From assembly GCF_011326725.1 (NCBI RefSeq), contig NZ_JAANCO010000001.1, positions 1,302,001 to 1,366,000 of the forward strand: a DNA stretch of 64,000 bases. The letters are read 5' to 3'. A program made the translations under genes and the position numbers. Of this stretch, positions 37,683-48,552 are shown in pieces; position 1 is the stretch's first letter, and each line of letters begins with the position of its first letter. Origin of the DNA: Microbacterium excoecariae. GTDB taxonomy: Bacteria > Actinomycetota > Actinomycetes > Actinomycetales > Microbacteriaceae. The notes under the pieces are model-generated. The model saw only the letters and a program-made list of their open reading frames with translations, was not told where the DNA came from and searched no databases.

Positions 37683-38414
37683 CTACAGCGCGTCGCGCGC
37701 GACGAACATCACCGTCTCCGCGGTGCCACGCACGGCCGCGGCGGGGGCGTCGGCGGCGTCGGCGCCCGAGCGGACCTTCGCGACCGCCTCGGCCTTGTCC
37801 GCGCCCGAGACGACCAGCCAGACGCGAGCGGACGCGTTGATGACCGGCAGCGTGAACGTCACGCGCTCGGGCGGCGGCTTGGGGGAGTTCCGCACGGGGA
37901 GCACGGTCGCTCCCGTGACGTGGACCTCGTCGCGGCCGGGGAACAGCGACGCGACGTGCGCGTCGGGTCCCATTCCGAGCAGGCACACGTCGAACGCGGG
38001 CGCCTGGGCCCCCTCGGCGGCGTGCGCCGCGAGCTCGTCCGCGTACGCGCGGGCGGCGTCGTCGAGCGTGCCGTCCTCGGTCGCCCACGGCTCGTGGACG
38101 TTCACGTCGGGCAGATCGAGCGCGTCGAGCAGGGCGGCGCGGGCCTGGCGGGAGTTGCGCTCGGAATCGGCGCGGGGCACGAACCGCTCATCGCTCCACC
38201 ACAGGTGCACGCGCGACCAGGCGACGTCGGCCCGCTCGGGAAGGTCGGCAATCGCCTCAAGGGTGGCGATCCCGAGGGATCCGCCCGTCAGCGCGACGTG
38301 CGCCACGTTCTCGCTGGCGGTCAGCGGGACGAGCTCCGCGACGAGGCGCTCGGCCGCGCGCTGCGCGACGTCGGCCTTGGTCGGCAGCTCGACGACCTCC
38401 ACCTCGGCGCTCAC
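37683..38414 (-). CDS. pgl: 6-phosphogluconolactonase
   Basis: 243 aa. Hydrolyses 6-phosphogluconolactone, the step after Zwf. DevB/SOL-type features: HVALTGGSLGIATL near residue 40, VHLWWSDERFVPRADSERN, FDVCLLGMGPDAHVASLFPG. The GTG start overlaps the opcA stop by 4 nt (GTGA). It is the last gene of the tkt-tal-pgi-zwf-opcA-pgl operon and ends at a bidirectional terminator. Confidence 0.95.
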   Translation of the reverse strand: MSAEVEVVELPTKADVAQRAAERLVAELVPLTASENVAHVALTGGSLGIATLEAIADLPERADVAWSRVHLWWSDERFVPRADSERNSRQARAALLDALDLPDVNVHEPWATEDGTLDDAARAYADELAAHAAEGAQAPAFDVCLLGMGPDAHVASLFPGRDEVHVTGATVLPVRNSPKPPPERVTFTLPVINASARVWLVVSGADKAEAVAKVRSGADAADAPAAAVRGTAETVMFVARDAL

Positions 38415-39400
38415 TCTGCCGACTCCGCGTCGTCACTCGGGATCGTCGGGACTGCGGCGGTGCCGTGCGTCTCGGCGGGGGCGCGAAGCGCGTCCCACCC
38501 GTCGGTGATGACGCGGCCGTAGAGCCGGTCGGGGTCGAGGCGGCGCAGCTCCTCGGCGAGGCACTCGCGCAGCGAGCGGCGCGGCAGGAGGAGGTCGTGA
38601 TCGGGCTGGCCCGGCTGCGTCAGCGTGGCGTGCGTCGGCGAGTGCCGCTCGAGGAGGATGTCGCCGCTCGGGCGCGCCAGGCGCACCGAGTGGATCCCGT
38701 GATCCCAGGTGCTCGGGCGCTCGTACTGCCACGCGACCGGCACCTCGAGCGCGAGGCCGAGCCAGGCGGCCAGGAGCGCGGTCGACGGCGATGTGCTCGC
38801 GCCGCGTACCTCGACGGCCGTGACGTCCTCGTACGGGGGCTGGTCGACCACGGCGGCCAGCTGCTCGCGCCACCGAGTCAGGCGGGTCCACGCGAGGTCC
38901 GTGTCGCCCGGGCGATACGTCTCGTCGAGGCGCTGCAGGCGATCCGCCGCCTCCGGCGAGGTCGACGAGTCGGTGATGCGGCGGTGCGCGATGCGGCCGA
39001 GCGGATCGAGCGCGGGCGCGGCCGGCGGAGAATCGGGCCACCACACGACGACGGGGGCGTCGGGGAGCAGGAGGCCCGTCACGAGCGACTCGGGGTTGCT
39101 GCCCGCGTCGCCGTGGGCGCGGAGGATGACGACCTCGCTCGCGCCGGCGTCGCCGCCCACGCGAATCTGCGCGTCGAGGCGCGAGGCGTCCTCGGGATGC
39201 GTCACGAGGACGATGACGCGCATGGGGTGCTCGCGCGAGGCGTCGTTCGCGGCCTCGATTGCCTCCTCGACAGGGCGGTAGTCGCTCTTGATGATGAGGG
39301 TCAGCACGCGGCCGAGGGCGACCGCGCCGCCCTCCTCGCGCACGCTGACGAGCTTGCGGGCCACCGTGCTGACGGTGGTCTCGTTGAGATCGATGATCAC
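38411..39400 (-). CDS. opcA: Glucose-6-phosphate dehydrogenase assembly protein OpcA
   Basis: 329 aa. OpcA is needed for assembly and activity of Zwf in cyanobacteria and actinobacteria. The actinobacterial form starts MIIDLNETTVSTVARKLVSVREEGG; other segments are RVIVLVTHPEDASRLDAQI, PVVVWWPDSPPAAP and YEDVTAVEVRG. GTG 39400 overlaps the zwf stop by 4 nt, so OpcA is co-translated with its client. Confidence 0.93.
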   Translation of the reverse strand: MIIDLNETTVSTVARKLVSVREEGGAVALGRVLTLIIKSDYRPVEEAIEAANDASREHPMRVIVLVTHPEDASRLDAQIRVGGDAGASEVVILRAHGDAGSNPESLVTGLLLPDAPVVVWWPDSPPAAPALDPLGRIAHRRITDSSTSPEAADRLQRLDETYRPGDTDLAWTRLTRWREQLAAVVDQPPYEDVTAVEVRGASTSPSTALLAAWLGLALEVPVAWQYERPSTWDHGIHSVRLARPSGDILLERHSPTHATLTQPGQPDHDLLLPRRSLRECLAEELRRLDPDRLYGRVITDGWDALRAPAETHGTAAVPTIPSDDAESAE

Positions 39401-40950
39401 GGGCGCCTCCAGACGCGTCCATCCTGCTGCAGCAGGGCATCGGCCGACTGGGGACCCCAGGAGCCCGGCTCGTACTGTTCGAGGGGCTCGTCCCGCGAGG
39501 CCCAATACTTCTCGATCGGGTCGAGGATCCGCCAGGACAGCTCGACCTCCTCGTGGCGCGGGAAGAGCGGGGGGTCGCCCAGGAGGACGTCGAGGATGAG
39601 GCGCTCGTATGCCTCGGGGCTCGCCTCGGTGAACGCGTGCCCGTAGCCGAAGTCCATCGTCACGTCGCGCACGTGCGTGCCGTTGCCCGGAACCTTGGAG
39701 CCGAAGCGCAGCGTGACGCCCTCGTCGGGCTGCACGCGGATGACGAGCGCGTTCTGGCCGAGCTCGGAGCGGTCGCGGCCGCGCGAGAAGAGGTGCTCGG
39801 GCGCGCGCTTGAACACGACGGCGATCTCGGTGACGCGGCGGCCGAGGCGCTTGCCCGTGCGGAGGTAGAACGGCACGCCCGCCCAGCGGCGCGTCTCGAT
39901 GCCCACCTTGATGGCGGCGTAGGTCTCGGTCGTCGAGCGCGGGTTCATCCCGTCCTCGTCGAGGAAGCCCGTGACCTCCTCACCGCCCTGCCAGCCGCCG
40001 GCGTACTGCCCGCGCGCCGTGGCGGTCGAGAGGTCCTCCGGCAGGCGCACGGCGGCGAGCACCTTCTCCTTCTCGGCGCGCAGGTGCTCGGCCGAGAGGC
40101 TGATGGGCTCCTCCATCGCCGTGAGGGCGAGGAGCTGAAGGAGGTGGTTCTGGATGACGTCGCGGGCCGCGCCCACGCCGTCGTAGTACCCCGCGCGCCC
40201 GCCGACGCCGATGTCCTCGGCCATCGTGATCTGCACGTGGTCGATGTGGTTGCGGTTCCACAGCGGCTCGTACAGCTCGTTCGCGAAGCGCATCGCGAGG
40301 ATGTTCTGCACCGTCTCCTTGCCGAGGTAGTGGTCGATGCGGAAGATCGAATCGCTCGGGAAGGCGGCCTCGAGGGCGTCGTTCAGCTCGCGCGCCGACT
40401 CGAGGTCGTGGCCGAAGGGCTTCTCGATGACGACGCGGCGCCAGCGGTCCCCGCTGTCCGCGGACTCGTCGACGAGGCCGGAGTTCAGTAGCTGCTGGGC
40501 GACGTCGGGGAACGACTTCGGCGGGATCGAGAGGTAGAACGCGTGGTTCCCCATCGTGCCGCGCTCGCGGTCGAGCGTGTCGATCGTCTCGCGCAGGCGC
40601 GCGAACGCCGCGGCGTCGTTGAACTCGCCCTGTACGAAGCGGATCCCCTGCACGAGCTGCTGCCAGGTCTCCTCGCGGAACTCCGTGCGCGAGTGCTGCT
40701 TGACGGCGTCGTGCACGACCTGCGCGAAGTCCTGGTCATCCCAGTCGCGGCGGGCGAACCCCACGAGCGCGAAGCCCGGGGGGAGGAGCCCGCGGTTGGC
40801 GAGGTCGTAGACGGCGGGCATGAGCTTCTTGCGCGACAGGTCGCCCGTCACGCCGAAGATGACGAGGGCGCTCGGGCCGGCGATGCGGCTGAGGCGGCGA
40901 TCGTCGCTGTCACGCAGCGGGTTCACGCCGCGCTGGATGGGAGCAGACAT
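39397..40950 (-). CDS. zwf: Glucose-6-phosphate 1-dehydrogenase
   Basis: 517 aa. Oxidises glucose-6-phosphate to the lactone with NADP+, the entry to the oxidative pentose phosphate pathway. Cofactor motif FGVTGDLSRKKLMPA; active-site signature RIDHYLGKETVQN; GVPFYLRTGKRL in the second domain. AAGGGAAAT directly precedes the ATG. It is separated from pgi by 20 nt, the only gap in the operon, and overlaps opcA by 4 nt. Confidence 0.97.
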   Translation of the reverse strand: MSAPIQRGVNPLRDSDDRRLSRIAGPSALVIFGVTGDLSRKKLMPAVYDLANRGLLPPGFALVGFARRDWDDQDFAQVVHDAVKQHSRTEFREETWQQLVQGIRFVQGEFNDAAAFARLRETIDTLDRERGTMGNHAFYLSIPPKSFPDVAQQLLNSGLVDESADSGDRWRRVVIEKPFGHDLESARELNDALEAAFPSDSIFRIDHYLGKETVQNILAMRFANELYEPLWNRNHIDHVQITMAEDIGVGGRAGYYDGVGAARDVIQNHLLQLLALTAMEEPISLSAEHLRAEKEKVLAAVRLPEDLSTATARGQYAGGWQGGEEVTGFLDEDGMNPRSTTETYAAIKVGIETRRWAGVPFYLRTGKRLGRRVTEIAVVFKRAPEHLFSRGRDRSELGQNALVIRVQPDEGVTLRFGSKVPGNGTHVRDVTMDFGYGHAFTEASPEAYERLILDVLLGDPPLFPRHEEVELSWRILDPIEKYWASRDEPLEQYEPGSWGPQSADALLQQDGRVWRRP

Positions 40951-40970
40951 ATTTCCCTTGAGAGGCGAGG

Positions 40971-42569
40971 TTAGGAAGCGGCTTCGAAGAGCGGGAGCAC
41001 TTCGGCCTGGGGATCGGTCAGGGTCAGCGTGACGACGGGGCGGCCGAGGCCGGCGAGGACGCCCGCGTCTCCGGCGGCCTGGGCCTCGATGAGCTGACCA
41101 AACGTGAAGGGACGCCCGGGGATCTCGAGGTCCTTCTCGGAGCGCTCCGTCAGCTGGAGGAACACTCCCGTCCGGGGCCCGCCCTTGTGGAGCTGCCCCG
41201 TCGAGTGCAGAAAGCGCGGGCCCCACCCGAACGTCGTGGGGCGGCCCGAGTCGGCGGCCACCATCTCGCGCAGTCCTGCCAGGTGCGGCACGTCCGTGCG
41301 GTCGAGGTAGGCCTGGATGGCGACGTAGCCGTCCTCCCCGAGGCGCGCCCAGAGCGCGTCGAGGACGCCGGCGATCGTGCCGGACTCGGCCAGGAGCGGA
41401 TCCGAGACGCGCACCTCGATGCCGCCCTCCGTGAAGGCGGGGGCCGCGAGCTCGGGGCGATCGTCCAGCAGCGCGCGCGTGGCGGCCTTGGCCGACTCGA
41501 CGTCGGGCTGGTCGAACGGGTTGATACCGAGGATCCGGCCCGCAATCGCCGTCGCGTGCTCCCAGACGAGGAACTGCGCCCCCAGCGTGCCGCTGACGAG
41601 GATCTCGCCGTGATGGCGGCCCGCCGACTCGTGGGCGTCGTCGACGAGGCGGCACACGAGGAGGTCGGCGGGCGGGTTGTCGACCTCGGGAGAGACGTCC
41701 AGGAGCGGCACGGGGAGGATCCCGGTGCCCTCCTTGCCCGTGGACTCCGCGATCAGCTGCTCGATCCAGGCGGGCAGCCCCACGATGTGCGTGCCGTCCT
41801 CGACGAGCGCGAGCTTGTCGCGCCGCGGGGACGTGCCCGCGATCGCCGCGGCGAGCACGAGTGCGGGGTTGTCGGGGCTGTCGATCGCGAGTTGCAGCAT
41901 GCTCGCCTCGGCCTCGTCGAGGAGCTCGCCGATGTCGGCGCCGGCGAGGCCGGAGGGGACGAGCCCGAACGCGGTGAGCGCGGAGTAGCGGCCGCCGACG
42001 TTCGGGTCGGCGTGGAAGACCCGGTAGCCCTCCGCAGCCGCCGTCTCCTCCAGCGGGGAGTCGGGGTCGGTCACGACGACGATCCGGGTGGCGGGGTCGA
42101 TGCCGAGGTCGCGGAAGGCGGCGGCGAAGGCCCGCCGCTGCGCGTCGGTCTCGACCGTTGAGCCGGACTTCGACGACACCACGAGTACGGTGTCGCGGAG
42201 GTCGTCGTCGAGGGCGTCCCACACCTGGCCCGGCGCCGTGGAATCGAGGACCGTGAGGTCGATGCCCGACGTGCGGGCGATGACCTCGGGCGCGAGCGAG
42301 GATCCGCCCATGCCGGCCAGCACGACGCGCGTCACGCCGTCGGCCGCGAGATCCTCGCGCAGCGCGAGGATCTGCGGCACGAGCGGACGCGACGTCGTGA
42401 CGGCGTCGACCCAGCCGAGGCGCACGGCCGCCTCGGCCTCGGCGGCGGGCCCCCACAGGGTGGGGTCGCCCGCCGTGATCCCCGACGCCACGAGCTCGCT
42501 CGCGAGCGTCGGGAGCCACTGGTCGACGGCGCCGGCAACGGCGCCCGAGACATGGACGGAGAAGGTCAC
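40971..42569 (-). CDS. pgi: Glucose-6-phosphate isomerase
   Basis: 532 aa. Interconverts glucose-6-phosphate and fructose-6-phosphate. Two SIS domains are visible: [37 protein letters not shown] with the phosphate-binding SKSGST, then [12 protein letters not shown]. The C-terminal part has [17 protein letters not shown] [12 protein letters not shown]. This matches the short SIS-type Pgi used in actinobacterial pentose phosphate operons rather than the long E. coli form. The GTG start overlaps the tal stop by 4 nt. Confidence 0.93.
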   Translation of the reverse strand: MTFSVHVSGAVAGAVDQWLPTLASELVASGITAGDPTLWGPAAEAEAAVRLGWVDAVTTSRPLVPQILALREDLAADGVTRVVLAGMGGSSLAPEVIARTSGIDLTVLDSTAPGQVWDALDDDLRDTVLVVSSKSGSTVETDAQRRAFAAAFRDLGIDPATRIVVVTDPDSPLEETAAAEGYRVFHADPNVGGRYSALTAFGLVPSGLAGADIGELLDEAEASMLQLAIDSPDNPALVLAAAIAGTSPRRDKLALVEDGTHIVGLPAWIEQLIAESTGKEGTGILPVPLLDVSPEVDNPPADLLVCRLVDDAHESAGRHHGEILVSGTLGAQFLVWEHATAIAGRILGINPFDQPDVESAKAATRALLDDRPELAAPAFTEGGIEVRVSDPLLAESGTIAGVLDALWARLGEDGYVAIQAYLDRTDVPHLAGLREMVAADSGRPTTFGWGPRFLHSTGQLHKGGPRTGVFLQLTERSEKDLEIPGRPFTFGQLIEAQAAGDAGVLAGLGRPVVTLTLTDPQAEVLPLFEAAS

Positions 42570-43672
42570 TTCGCGGCCTTGAGGGCCTGCTCGACCGTGG
42601 CCTGGAGCTCGTGCCAGGACGCGATGAACTTCTCGACGCCCTCGTCCTCGAGCACCTGCGTGACGTCCGCGAAGTCCACGCCGACTGCGGCCAGGGCCTC
42701 GAACACGCCGTGCGCGTCCGCGTACTGCGTGGTGACGGTGTCGCCCGTGACCTCGGCGTGGTCGAACGTCGCCTCGAGCGTCTTCTCCGGCATCGTGTTG
42801 ACGGTGCCGGGCGCGACGAGCTCCGTGACGTACAGCGTGTCGGGCAGCGCGGGGTCCTTCACGCCCGTCGACGCCCACAGCGGACGCTGCGCGTTCGCGC
42901 CCGCCGCGACGAGGCCGCGGGCGCGCTCGCCCGCGAACTTCTCCTCGTAGAGCTCGAACGCGAGCCGCGCGTTCGCGACGCCCGCCTTCGACTTCAGGGC
43001 GAGGGCCTCGTCCGTGCCGATGGCCGCGAGGCGCTTGTCGACCTCGGTGTCGACGCGCGACACGAAGAACGAGGCGACCGAGTGGATCCCGGCGAGGTCG
43101 ATGCCCGCCTCGCGCGCCTTCTCGAGGCCCGCCAGGTAGGCGTCGATGACCTCGGCGTAGCGCTCGAGGCTGAAGATCAGCGTGACGTTGACGCTGATGC
43201 CGGCGCCGATCACCTCGGTGATCGCGGGCAGGCCCGCCTTGGTCGCCGGGATCTTGATGAGCACGTTCTCGCGGTCGACGCGCGAGGACAGGTCCTTCGC
43301 CTGGGCGATCGTCGCGTCGGTGTCGTGCGCGAGGTCGGGGGAGACCTCGATCGACACGCGGCCGTCGAGCGAGCCGGTGGCGTCGTAGACCGGGCGGAAG
43401 ATGTCGCAGGCGTCGCGCACGTCCTCCGTGGTGATCGAGAAGATGGCCTCGTCGATCGACGCGTCGGCGGCCGCGAGGGCCGCGACCTTGTTCTCGTAGG
43501 ACGCGCCGTTGGAGAGCGCGCCCGCGAAGATGGTCGGGTTCGTCGTGACGCCCGTGACCGTGCGCGACTCGATGAGCTCGGCGAGGTTGCCGGACGAGAT
43601 GCGCTCGCGCGAGAGGTCGTCGAGCCAGATGCTGACGCCCGCGGCGGCGAGCTGGGCGGTGGGGGAGGTCAT
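42566..43672 (-). CDS. tal: Transaldolase
   Basis: 368 aa. Moves a three-carbon unit between sedoheptulose-7-phosphate and glyceraldehyde-3-phosphate. TalB/Tal-actinobacterial type: [26 protein letters not shown], and the Schiff-base lysine in [14 protein letters not shown]. Overlaps tkt upstream (ATGA) and pgi downstream (GTGA) by 4 nt each. Confidence 0.96.
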   Translation of the reverse strand: MTSPTAQLAAAGVSIWLDDLSRERISSGNLAELIESRTVTGVTTNPTIFAGALSNGASYENKVAALAAADASIDEAIFSITTEDVRDACDIFRPVYDATGSLDGRVSIEVSPDLAHDTDATIAQAKDLSSRVDRENVLIKIPATKAGLPAITEVIGAGISVNVTLIFSLERYAEVIDAYLAGLEKAREAGIDLAGIHSVASFFVSRVDTEVDKRLAAIGTDEALALKSKAGVANARLAFELYEEKFAGERARGLVAAGANAQRPLWASTGVKDPALPDTLYVTELVAPGTVNTMPEKTLEATFDHAEVTGDTVTTQYADAHGVFEALAAVGVDFADVTQVLEDEGVEKFIASWHELQATVEQALKAAK

Positions 43673-45765
43673 GCGTTCTCCTTGAGGGTCTCGCGTGCGG
43701 CCTCGACGACCGCGTCGGTGGTGACACCGAACTTCTCGAACAGGGTCTGGTAGTCGGCGGACGCGCCGAAGTGATCGATCGACACCGAGCGGCCCGTGTC
43801 GCCCACGATGGCGCGCCACGGCATCGCGATGCCGGCCTCGACCGAGACGCGGGCCCGCACGGCGGCCGGCAGGACGCTCTCGCGGTACTCCTCGCTCTGC
43901 TCGGCGAACCACTCGAGCGAGGGGGCGGACACCACGCGGGCGGAGACGCCCTCGGCCGCGAGCTTCTCGCGCGCCTCGACGGCGAGCTGGACCTCGGATC
44001 CCGTCGCGATGAGGATGACGTCGGGCGTGCCGCCCGGCGCCTCCTGCAGCACGTACGCGCCGCGCGCCGCGAGCGACGCCGACGCGAAGCCGTCCCCGGT
44101 CGCCTCGCCCTCGCCGCGCTCGAACGTCGGAACGCCCTGGCGGGTGAGCGCGAGTCCGGCCGGCCCGCTGCGGCGGGCGAGGACCTCGAGCCACACGGCC
44201 GCGGTCTCGTTCGCGTCGGCGGGGCGCACGACGGCCAGGTTCGGGATCGCGCGGAGCGCCGCGAGGTGCTCGATGGGCTGGTGCGTCGGGCCGTCCTCGC
44301 CCAGCGCGACCGAGTCGTGCGTCCAGACGAAGATGCTCGGGATGTTCATGAGCGCGGCGAGGCGCACGGCCGGGCGCATGTAGTCGGCGAACTGCAGGAA
44401 GGTGCCGCCGTAGGAGCGCGTCTTGCCGTGCAGCGTGATGCCGTTCAGGATCGCCGCCATGGCGTGCTCGCGGATGCCGAAGTGCAGCACGCGGCCGTAG
44501 GGGTTGCCGGTGAACTTCGCGGTCGAGCGCGCGGCCGGGATGAAGGACGCGGCGCCGTCGATCGTCGTGTTGTTGCTGCCCGCGAGGTCGGCGGATCCGC
44601 CCCACAGCTCGGGCAGCTCGGCGGCGAGCGCGTTCAGAACCTTGCCGGAGGCGGCGCGGGTCGCGATGCCCTTGCCCGCCTCGAACTGCGGCAGCGCGTC
44701 GGCGATGTTCTCGGGGAGCTCGCCGGCCTCGAGCCGGTCCCACAGCGCCTTGCGCTCGGGGTTGGCCGCGGCCCAGGCGTCGAACTTCTCCTGCCACGCG
44801 GCGTGCGCCGCTGCGCCCCGCTCGGCCAGCGAGCGGGTGTGCGCGATCACGTCGTCCGCAACGTCGAAGGACTTCTCGGGGTCGAAGCCCATGACGGACT
44901 TCGTCGCCGCGAGCTCGTCGCCGCCGAGGGCGGATCCGTGGATCCCGCCCGTGTTCTGCTTGCCGGGGGCCGGCCAGCCGATGATCGTCTTGAGCACGAT
45001 GAGCGAGGGCTTGCCGGTCTCGGCCTTCGCGGCCTCGATCGCGGCGAACAGCGCGGCGGCGTCCTCGACGTACTCGCCCGTCTTCTTCCAGTCGACCTCC
45101 TGGACGTGCCAGCCGTACGCCTCATAGCGGGCGGCGACGTCCTCGGTGAACGCCACGTCGGTGTCGTCCTCGATCGAGATCTGGTTGGCGTCGTAGAGGA
45201 CGATGAGGTTGCCGAGCTCCTGGTGGCCGGCGAGCGACGAGGCCTCGCTCGTGACGCCCTCCTGGACGTCGCCGTCCGAGGCGATGACGTACACGAAGTG
45301 GTCGAAGGGGCTCTCGCCCGCGGGGGCCTCGGGGTCGAACAGCCCGCGCTCGTAGCGCTGGGCGTAGGCGAAGCCGACGGAGGAGGCGAGGCCCTGCCCG
45401 AGCGGGCCCGTGGTGATCTCGACGCCGTCGGTCTCGCCGAACTCGGGGTGACCGGGGGTCTTGGAGCCCCACGTGCGCAGCGCCTTCAGGTCGTCGAGCT
45501 CGAGCCCGAAGCCGCCGAGGTACAGCTGCACGTACTGGGTCAGCGAGGAGTGCCCGGCCGACAGGATGAAGCGGTCGCGCCCCGGCCAGTGGGTGTCGGC
45601 GGGGTCGTGGTTCATGACGCGCTGGTAGAGCAGATACGCGGCCGGCGCCAGGCTCATGGCGGTTCCCGGGTGCCCGTTGCCCACCTTCTCGACGGCGTCA
45701 GCCGCCAGCACTCGCGCCGTGTCGACAGCACGTCGATCAATCTCGTCCCAACGCAGTTCCGTCAC
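43669..45765 (-). CDS. tkt: Transketolase
   Basis: 698 aa. ThDP enzyme that moves two-carbon units between pentose phosphates. [22 protein letters not shown] at the N-terminus, the ThDP/Mg motif in [18 protein letters not shown], and the Pyr-domain [16 protein letters not shown] 45765 follows AAAGG by 5 nt. First gene of the six-gene operon. The longer open frame upstream is non-coding leader and the divergent promoter region. Confidence 0.97.
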   Translation of the reverse strand: MTELRWDEIDRRAVDTARVLAADAVEKVGNGHPGTAMSLAPAAYLLYQRVMNHDPADTHWPGRDRFILSAGHSSLTQYVQLYLGGFGLELDDLKALRTWGSKTPGHPEFGETDGVEITTGPLGQGLASSVGFAYAQRYERGLFDPEAPAGESPFDHFVYVIASDGDVQEGVTSEASSLAGHQELGNLIVLYDANQISIEDDTDVAFTEDVAARYEAYGWHVQEVDWKKTGEYVEDAAALFAAIEAAKAETGKPSLIVLKTIIGWPAPGKQNTGGIHGSALGGDELAATKSVMGFDPEKSFDVADDVIAHTRSLAERGAAAHAAWQEKFDAWAAANPERKALWDRLEAGELPENIADALPQFEAGKGIATRAASGKVLNALAAELPELWGGSADLAGSNNTTIDGAASFIPAARSTAKFTGNPYGRVLHFGIREHAMAAILNGITLHGKTRSYGGTFLQFADYMRPAVRLAALMNIPSIFVWTHDSVALGEDGPTHQPIEHLAALRAIPNLAVVRPADANETAAVWLEVLARRSGPAGLALTRQGVPTFERGEGEATGDGFASASLAARGAYVLQEAPGGTPDVILIATGSEVQLAVEAREKLAAEGVSARVVSAPSLEWFAEQSEEYRESVLPAAVRARVSVEAGIAMPWRAIVGDTGRSVSIDHFGASADYQTLFEKFGVTTDAVVEAARETLKENA

Positions 45766-46071
45766 CGGGTGCCTTTCTTGAGGGGTTGAATGCGCCGCGG
45801 TCCGTGTGACCTTCCGCCGGAGTCTCGGGCGAGGGCCCGCGAGCGTCGACGCGCTTTCCGGCCCCAGCATAGTGACTCGCCGGGGTACCCGCTCCAGGGT
45901 GTCGACCGATGACGACGGGGCGGTTCCCCGCGCGAGTCGGGGCCGTTTCCGGCTGCTCATCCCGCGGCGGGCGGTCACGTGAGGTTGTGAGGACGCTGGT
46001 CGTCTCCGCCGTGGGGCCTGGCCTAGACTGGGGTGGTTACGCGCAGAGTGAACAACCGGGAGGCCACAGCC
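45766..46071. promoter_or_regulatory. Divergent tkt / cyoE intergenic region (306 bp)
   Basis: No gene was recognised. TATGCT on the minus strand (45871-45866) is a candidate -10 for the tkt operon, with a leader of about 95 nt. TAGACT (46024-46029) is a candidate -10 for cyoE, giving a leader of about 36 nt with GGGAGG (46058-46063). The middle is GC-rich and I saw no clear operator. Confidence 0.45.
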
Positions 46072-47034
46072 GTGTCGACGACGTCTCGCCCCGATGCCGT
46101 GCCCACGGGCGCCGAGCAGACCGGGCGGACCCGCGACATCCGCCGGACGATCGCGGCTTACGTCGCGCTGACGAAGCCGCGCGTGATGGAGCTCCTGCTC
46201 GTCTCGACGGTGCCCGTGATGTTCCTCGCGGCCGAGGGCGTGCCCAACCTGTGGCTCGTCGCGGCGACCGTCCTCGGCGGCGCGATGAGCGCGGGATCCG
46301 CGGCGGCCTTCAACATGTACATCGACCGCGACATCGACGCGAAGATGCGGCGCACGCAGAATCGCCCCATCGTGACGGGCGACGTGACGCCGCGCCAGGC
46401 CCTCGTGTTCGCCTGGTCGCTCGCCGTGATCCAGGCCGTGTGGTTCCTCGCCTTCACGAACCTGCTGACGACCGTCCTCTCCGTCGTCGCAATCTTCTTC
46501 TACGTCGTCATCTACACGATCCTGCTCAAGCGCCACACCGAGCAGAACATCGTGTGGGGCGGGATCGCCGGCTGCTTCCCCGTGCTCATCGGCTGGGCCG
46601 CCGTGACGAACTCGCTCGACTGGGCGGCCTTTGTGCTCTTCGCGCTCGTGTTCCTCTGGACGCCGCCGCACTACTGGCCGCTGTCGATCAAGTACGCCGC
46701 CGATTACGACGAGACCGACGTACCGATGCTCGGCGCGACGCGGTCCGGCGCGCAGGTCGGCCTGCAGGTCGTGCTGTACGCGTGGGCGACCGTCGCCTGC
46801 TCGCTCCTGCTGATCCCCGTGGCTGGCATGGGGCTCGTGTACACCGCGTGCGCGCTCGTGTTCGGCGCGTGGTTCCTCTACGAGTCCCACCGGATGTACA
46901 CGATGTCGGTGCGCGCGGCGGCGGGCGTGGAGCAGGGATCCGAGGCGCGCCCCATGCGCGTCTTCCACGCGTCCATCACGTACCTCACGCTCGTGTTCCT
47001 CGCCGTGGCCGTGGATCCGCTCCTGCCGTTCTGA
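46072..47034 (+). CDS. ctaB: Protoheme IX farnesyltransferase (heme O synthase)
   Basis: 320 aa, also named cyoE. Attaches a farnesyl group to heme b to give heme O. UbiA-type prenyltransferase with about nine membrane helices. The first Asp-rich motif is [19 protein letters not shown] (residues about 80-98), and DETDVPML lies near the second. GTG 46072 is chosen because GGGAGG lies 8 nt upstream; the in-frame GTG at 46033 is only 3 nt after the -10. It works with ctaA in the same neighbourhood to make heme A for aa3-type cytochrome oxidase. Confidence 0.95.
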   Translation: MSTTSRPDAVPTGAEQTGRTRDIRRTIAAYVALTKPRVMELLLVSTVPVMFLAAEGVPNLWLVAATVLGGAMSAGSAAAFNMYIDRDIDAKMRRTQNRPIVTGDVTPRQALVFAWSLAVIQAVWFLAFTNLLTTVLSVVAIFFYVVIYTILLKRHTEQNIVWGGIAGCFPVLIGWAAVTNSLDWAAFVLFALVFLWTPPHYWPLSIKYAADYDETDVPMLGATRSGAQVGLQVVLYAWATVACSLLLIPVAGMGLVYTACALVFGAWFLYESHRMYTMSVRAAAGVEQGSEARPMRVFHASITYLTLVFLAVAVDPLLPF

Positions 47035-47059
47035 CCCGGGCGGCTAGCCTGGTCTCATC

Positions 47060-48550
47060 ATGACGAGCGCCGGCGAACCCCCTCAGACCCGCGCGATCGA
47101 CCTCGACCACGCCGGGCGCTGGCGCGCCTTCTGGGTGTGCGTCGCGGTCGCCGCGCTCACGATCCTCGACATCTCGAAGGTCAACGTCGGCCTCGCCTCG
47201 ATCGAGAGCGCGCTCGGCGGCGGATCCACGGAGCTGCAGCTCGTCGTGTCGGGCTACATCCTCGCCTTCGGCCTCACGCTCGTGCCCTTCGGGCGCATCG
47301 GTGACCAGCGTTCGCGCCGCACGCTCATGATCGTGGGCTTGTCGTCCTTCATGGTGACGAGCATCGTGTGCGCGCTCGCGCCGAACATCTGGGTCCTCGT
47401 CATCGGGCGCTTTCTGCAGGGCATCGCCGCGGGGATCCAGATGCCCCAGGTCATGGGCACGATTCAGCAGGTGTTCCAGGGCAAGGAGCGCGGCGCCGCG
47501 TTCGGGCTGTTCGGCGCGGTCATCGGGCTCTCGACGGCGTTCGGCCCGACCCTCGGCGGCCTCCTCATCGCGCTCGGCGGCCCCGAGGACGGCTGGCGCT
47601 GGATCTTCTGGATGAACGTGCCGCTGTGCCTCGCCGTGCTCATCCTCGCGGCGCGCGCGCTGCCCGAGGTGCGGCGCCCCAGCACCGCAGCCCTCACCCT
47701 CGACCCGGTCGGGCTCGCCCTGTTCGCGCTGGTCGTGGCGACGCTCATGCTGCCCTTCCTCTTCACGACCGGATCCCCGAGCGACGCCCCCGAGCGCTGG
47801 TGGCTGCTCGTGCCGTGCACGCTGTTCGCCGCGGCGTTCGTCGCGTGGGAGCGCCGATACGCCGCGCGTGGTCGCTCGCCGCTCGTGCCGCTGCGCCTGT
47901 TCCGGATCATGTCCTGGCGCAACGGCACGGCGCTCCAGACCCTCTACTTCGCCGCGCTGCCGTCGGTGTTCCTCCTCACGGCGCTCTACCTTCAGACCGG
48001 GCTCGGCCTCGAGGCGGTGTTCGCGGGCATGGTCACGATCGGCTTCGCCCTGATGAGCGCGGTCACCTCGTGGTACGGCGGGCGCATCGTCGCGCGGTAC
48101 GGCCGCGCCCTGGTCGTGTTCGGCCTCGCGGTCGTCCTCGTCGCGATCGTCGCCCTCGTCGCCATCGCCCGGCTCGCCTCCGACGAGGCGACGCCCTGGC
48201 TCATGGTCGCGGCGCTCGCGCTCGGCGGCGTCGGCGGCGGGTTCGTCATCTCGCCGAACCAGACGCTCACGCTCGCCGAGATCCCGCCCTCGGAGGGCGG
48301 CCTGGCCGGATCCGTCGGCCAGCTCGGCCAGCGGGTGGGCAACGCGATCGGGGCGGCGATCGCCCTGTCGCTGTTCTACTCGACGATCTATCGCGAGGAC
48401 GGCACCCGTAGCGAGAGCGCGGTGTTCCACGACGCGTATGGAACGGGGCTGCTCGCGGCCGCCCTGTTCGTGGCGGCCGCGCTCGCGGTGTCCCTCGTCG
48501 ACCTCGGAGCGCGCCGGCGGCGCGAGCGGTCGGGGGCGGGGGAGGCCTGA
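47060..48550 (+). CDS. MFS transporter, DHA2 (14-TM) drug-efflux type
   Basis: 496 aa with about fourteen membrane helices. Motif A is FGRIGDQRSRRTLM; LDISKVNVGLASIESAL in helix 1 and GAVIGLSTAFGPTLGGLL (motif C) are typical of the EmrB/QacA group of proton-driven exporters. TAGCCT (47045-47050) lies 9 nt before the ATG, so the leader is at most a few nt. It ends 2 bp from the convergent ctaA stop. The substrate is unknown. Confidence 0.85.
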   Translation: MTSAGEPPQTRAIDLDHAGRWRAFWVCVAVAALTILDISKVNVGLASIESALGGGSTELQLVVSGYILAFGLTLVPFGRIGDQRSRRTLMIVGLSSFMVTSIVCALAPNIWVLVIGRFLQGIAAGIQMPQVMGTIQQVFQGKERGAAFGLFGAVIGLSTAFGPTLGGLLIALGGPEDGWRWIFWMNVPLCLAVLILAARALPEVRRPSTAALTLDPVGLALFALVVATLMLPFLFTTGSPSDAPERWWLLVPCTLFAAAFVAWERRYAARGRSPLVPLRLFRIMSWRNGTALQTLYFAALPSVFLLTALYLQTGLGLEAVFAGMVTIGFALMSAVTSWYGGRIVARYGRALVVFGLAVVLVAIVALVAIARLASDEATPWLMVAALALGGVGGGFVISPNQTLTLAEIPPSEGGLAGSVGQLGQRVGNAIGAAIALSLFYSTIYREDGTRSESAVFHDAYGTGLLAAALFVAAALAVSLVDLGARRRRERSGAGEA

Positions 48551-48552
48551 GG

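Noticed and set aside
40951..42519. An upstream extension of zwf covering pgi
   Set aside because: Shadow of pgi in another frame. MSAPIQRGVNPLRD at 40950 with its ribosome site is the normal Zwf start.
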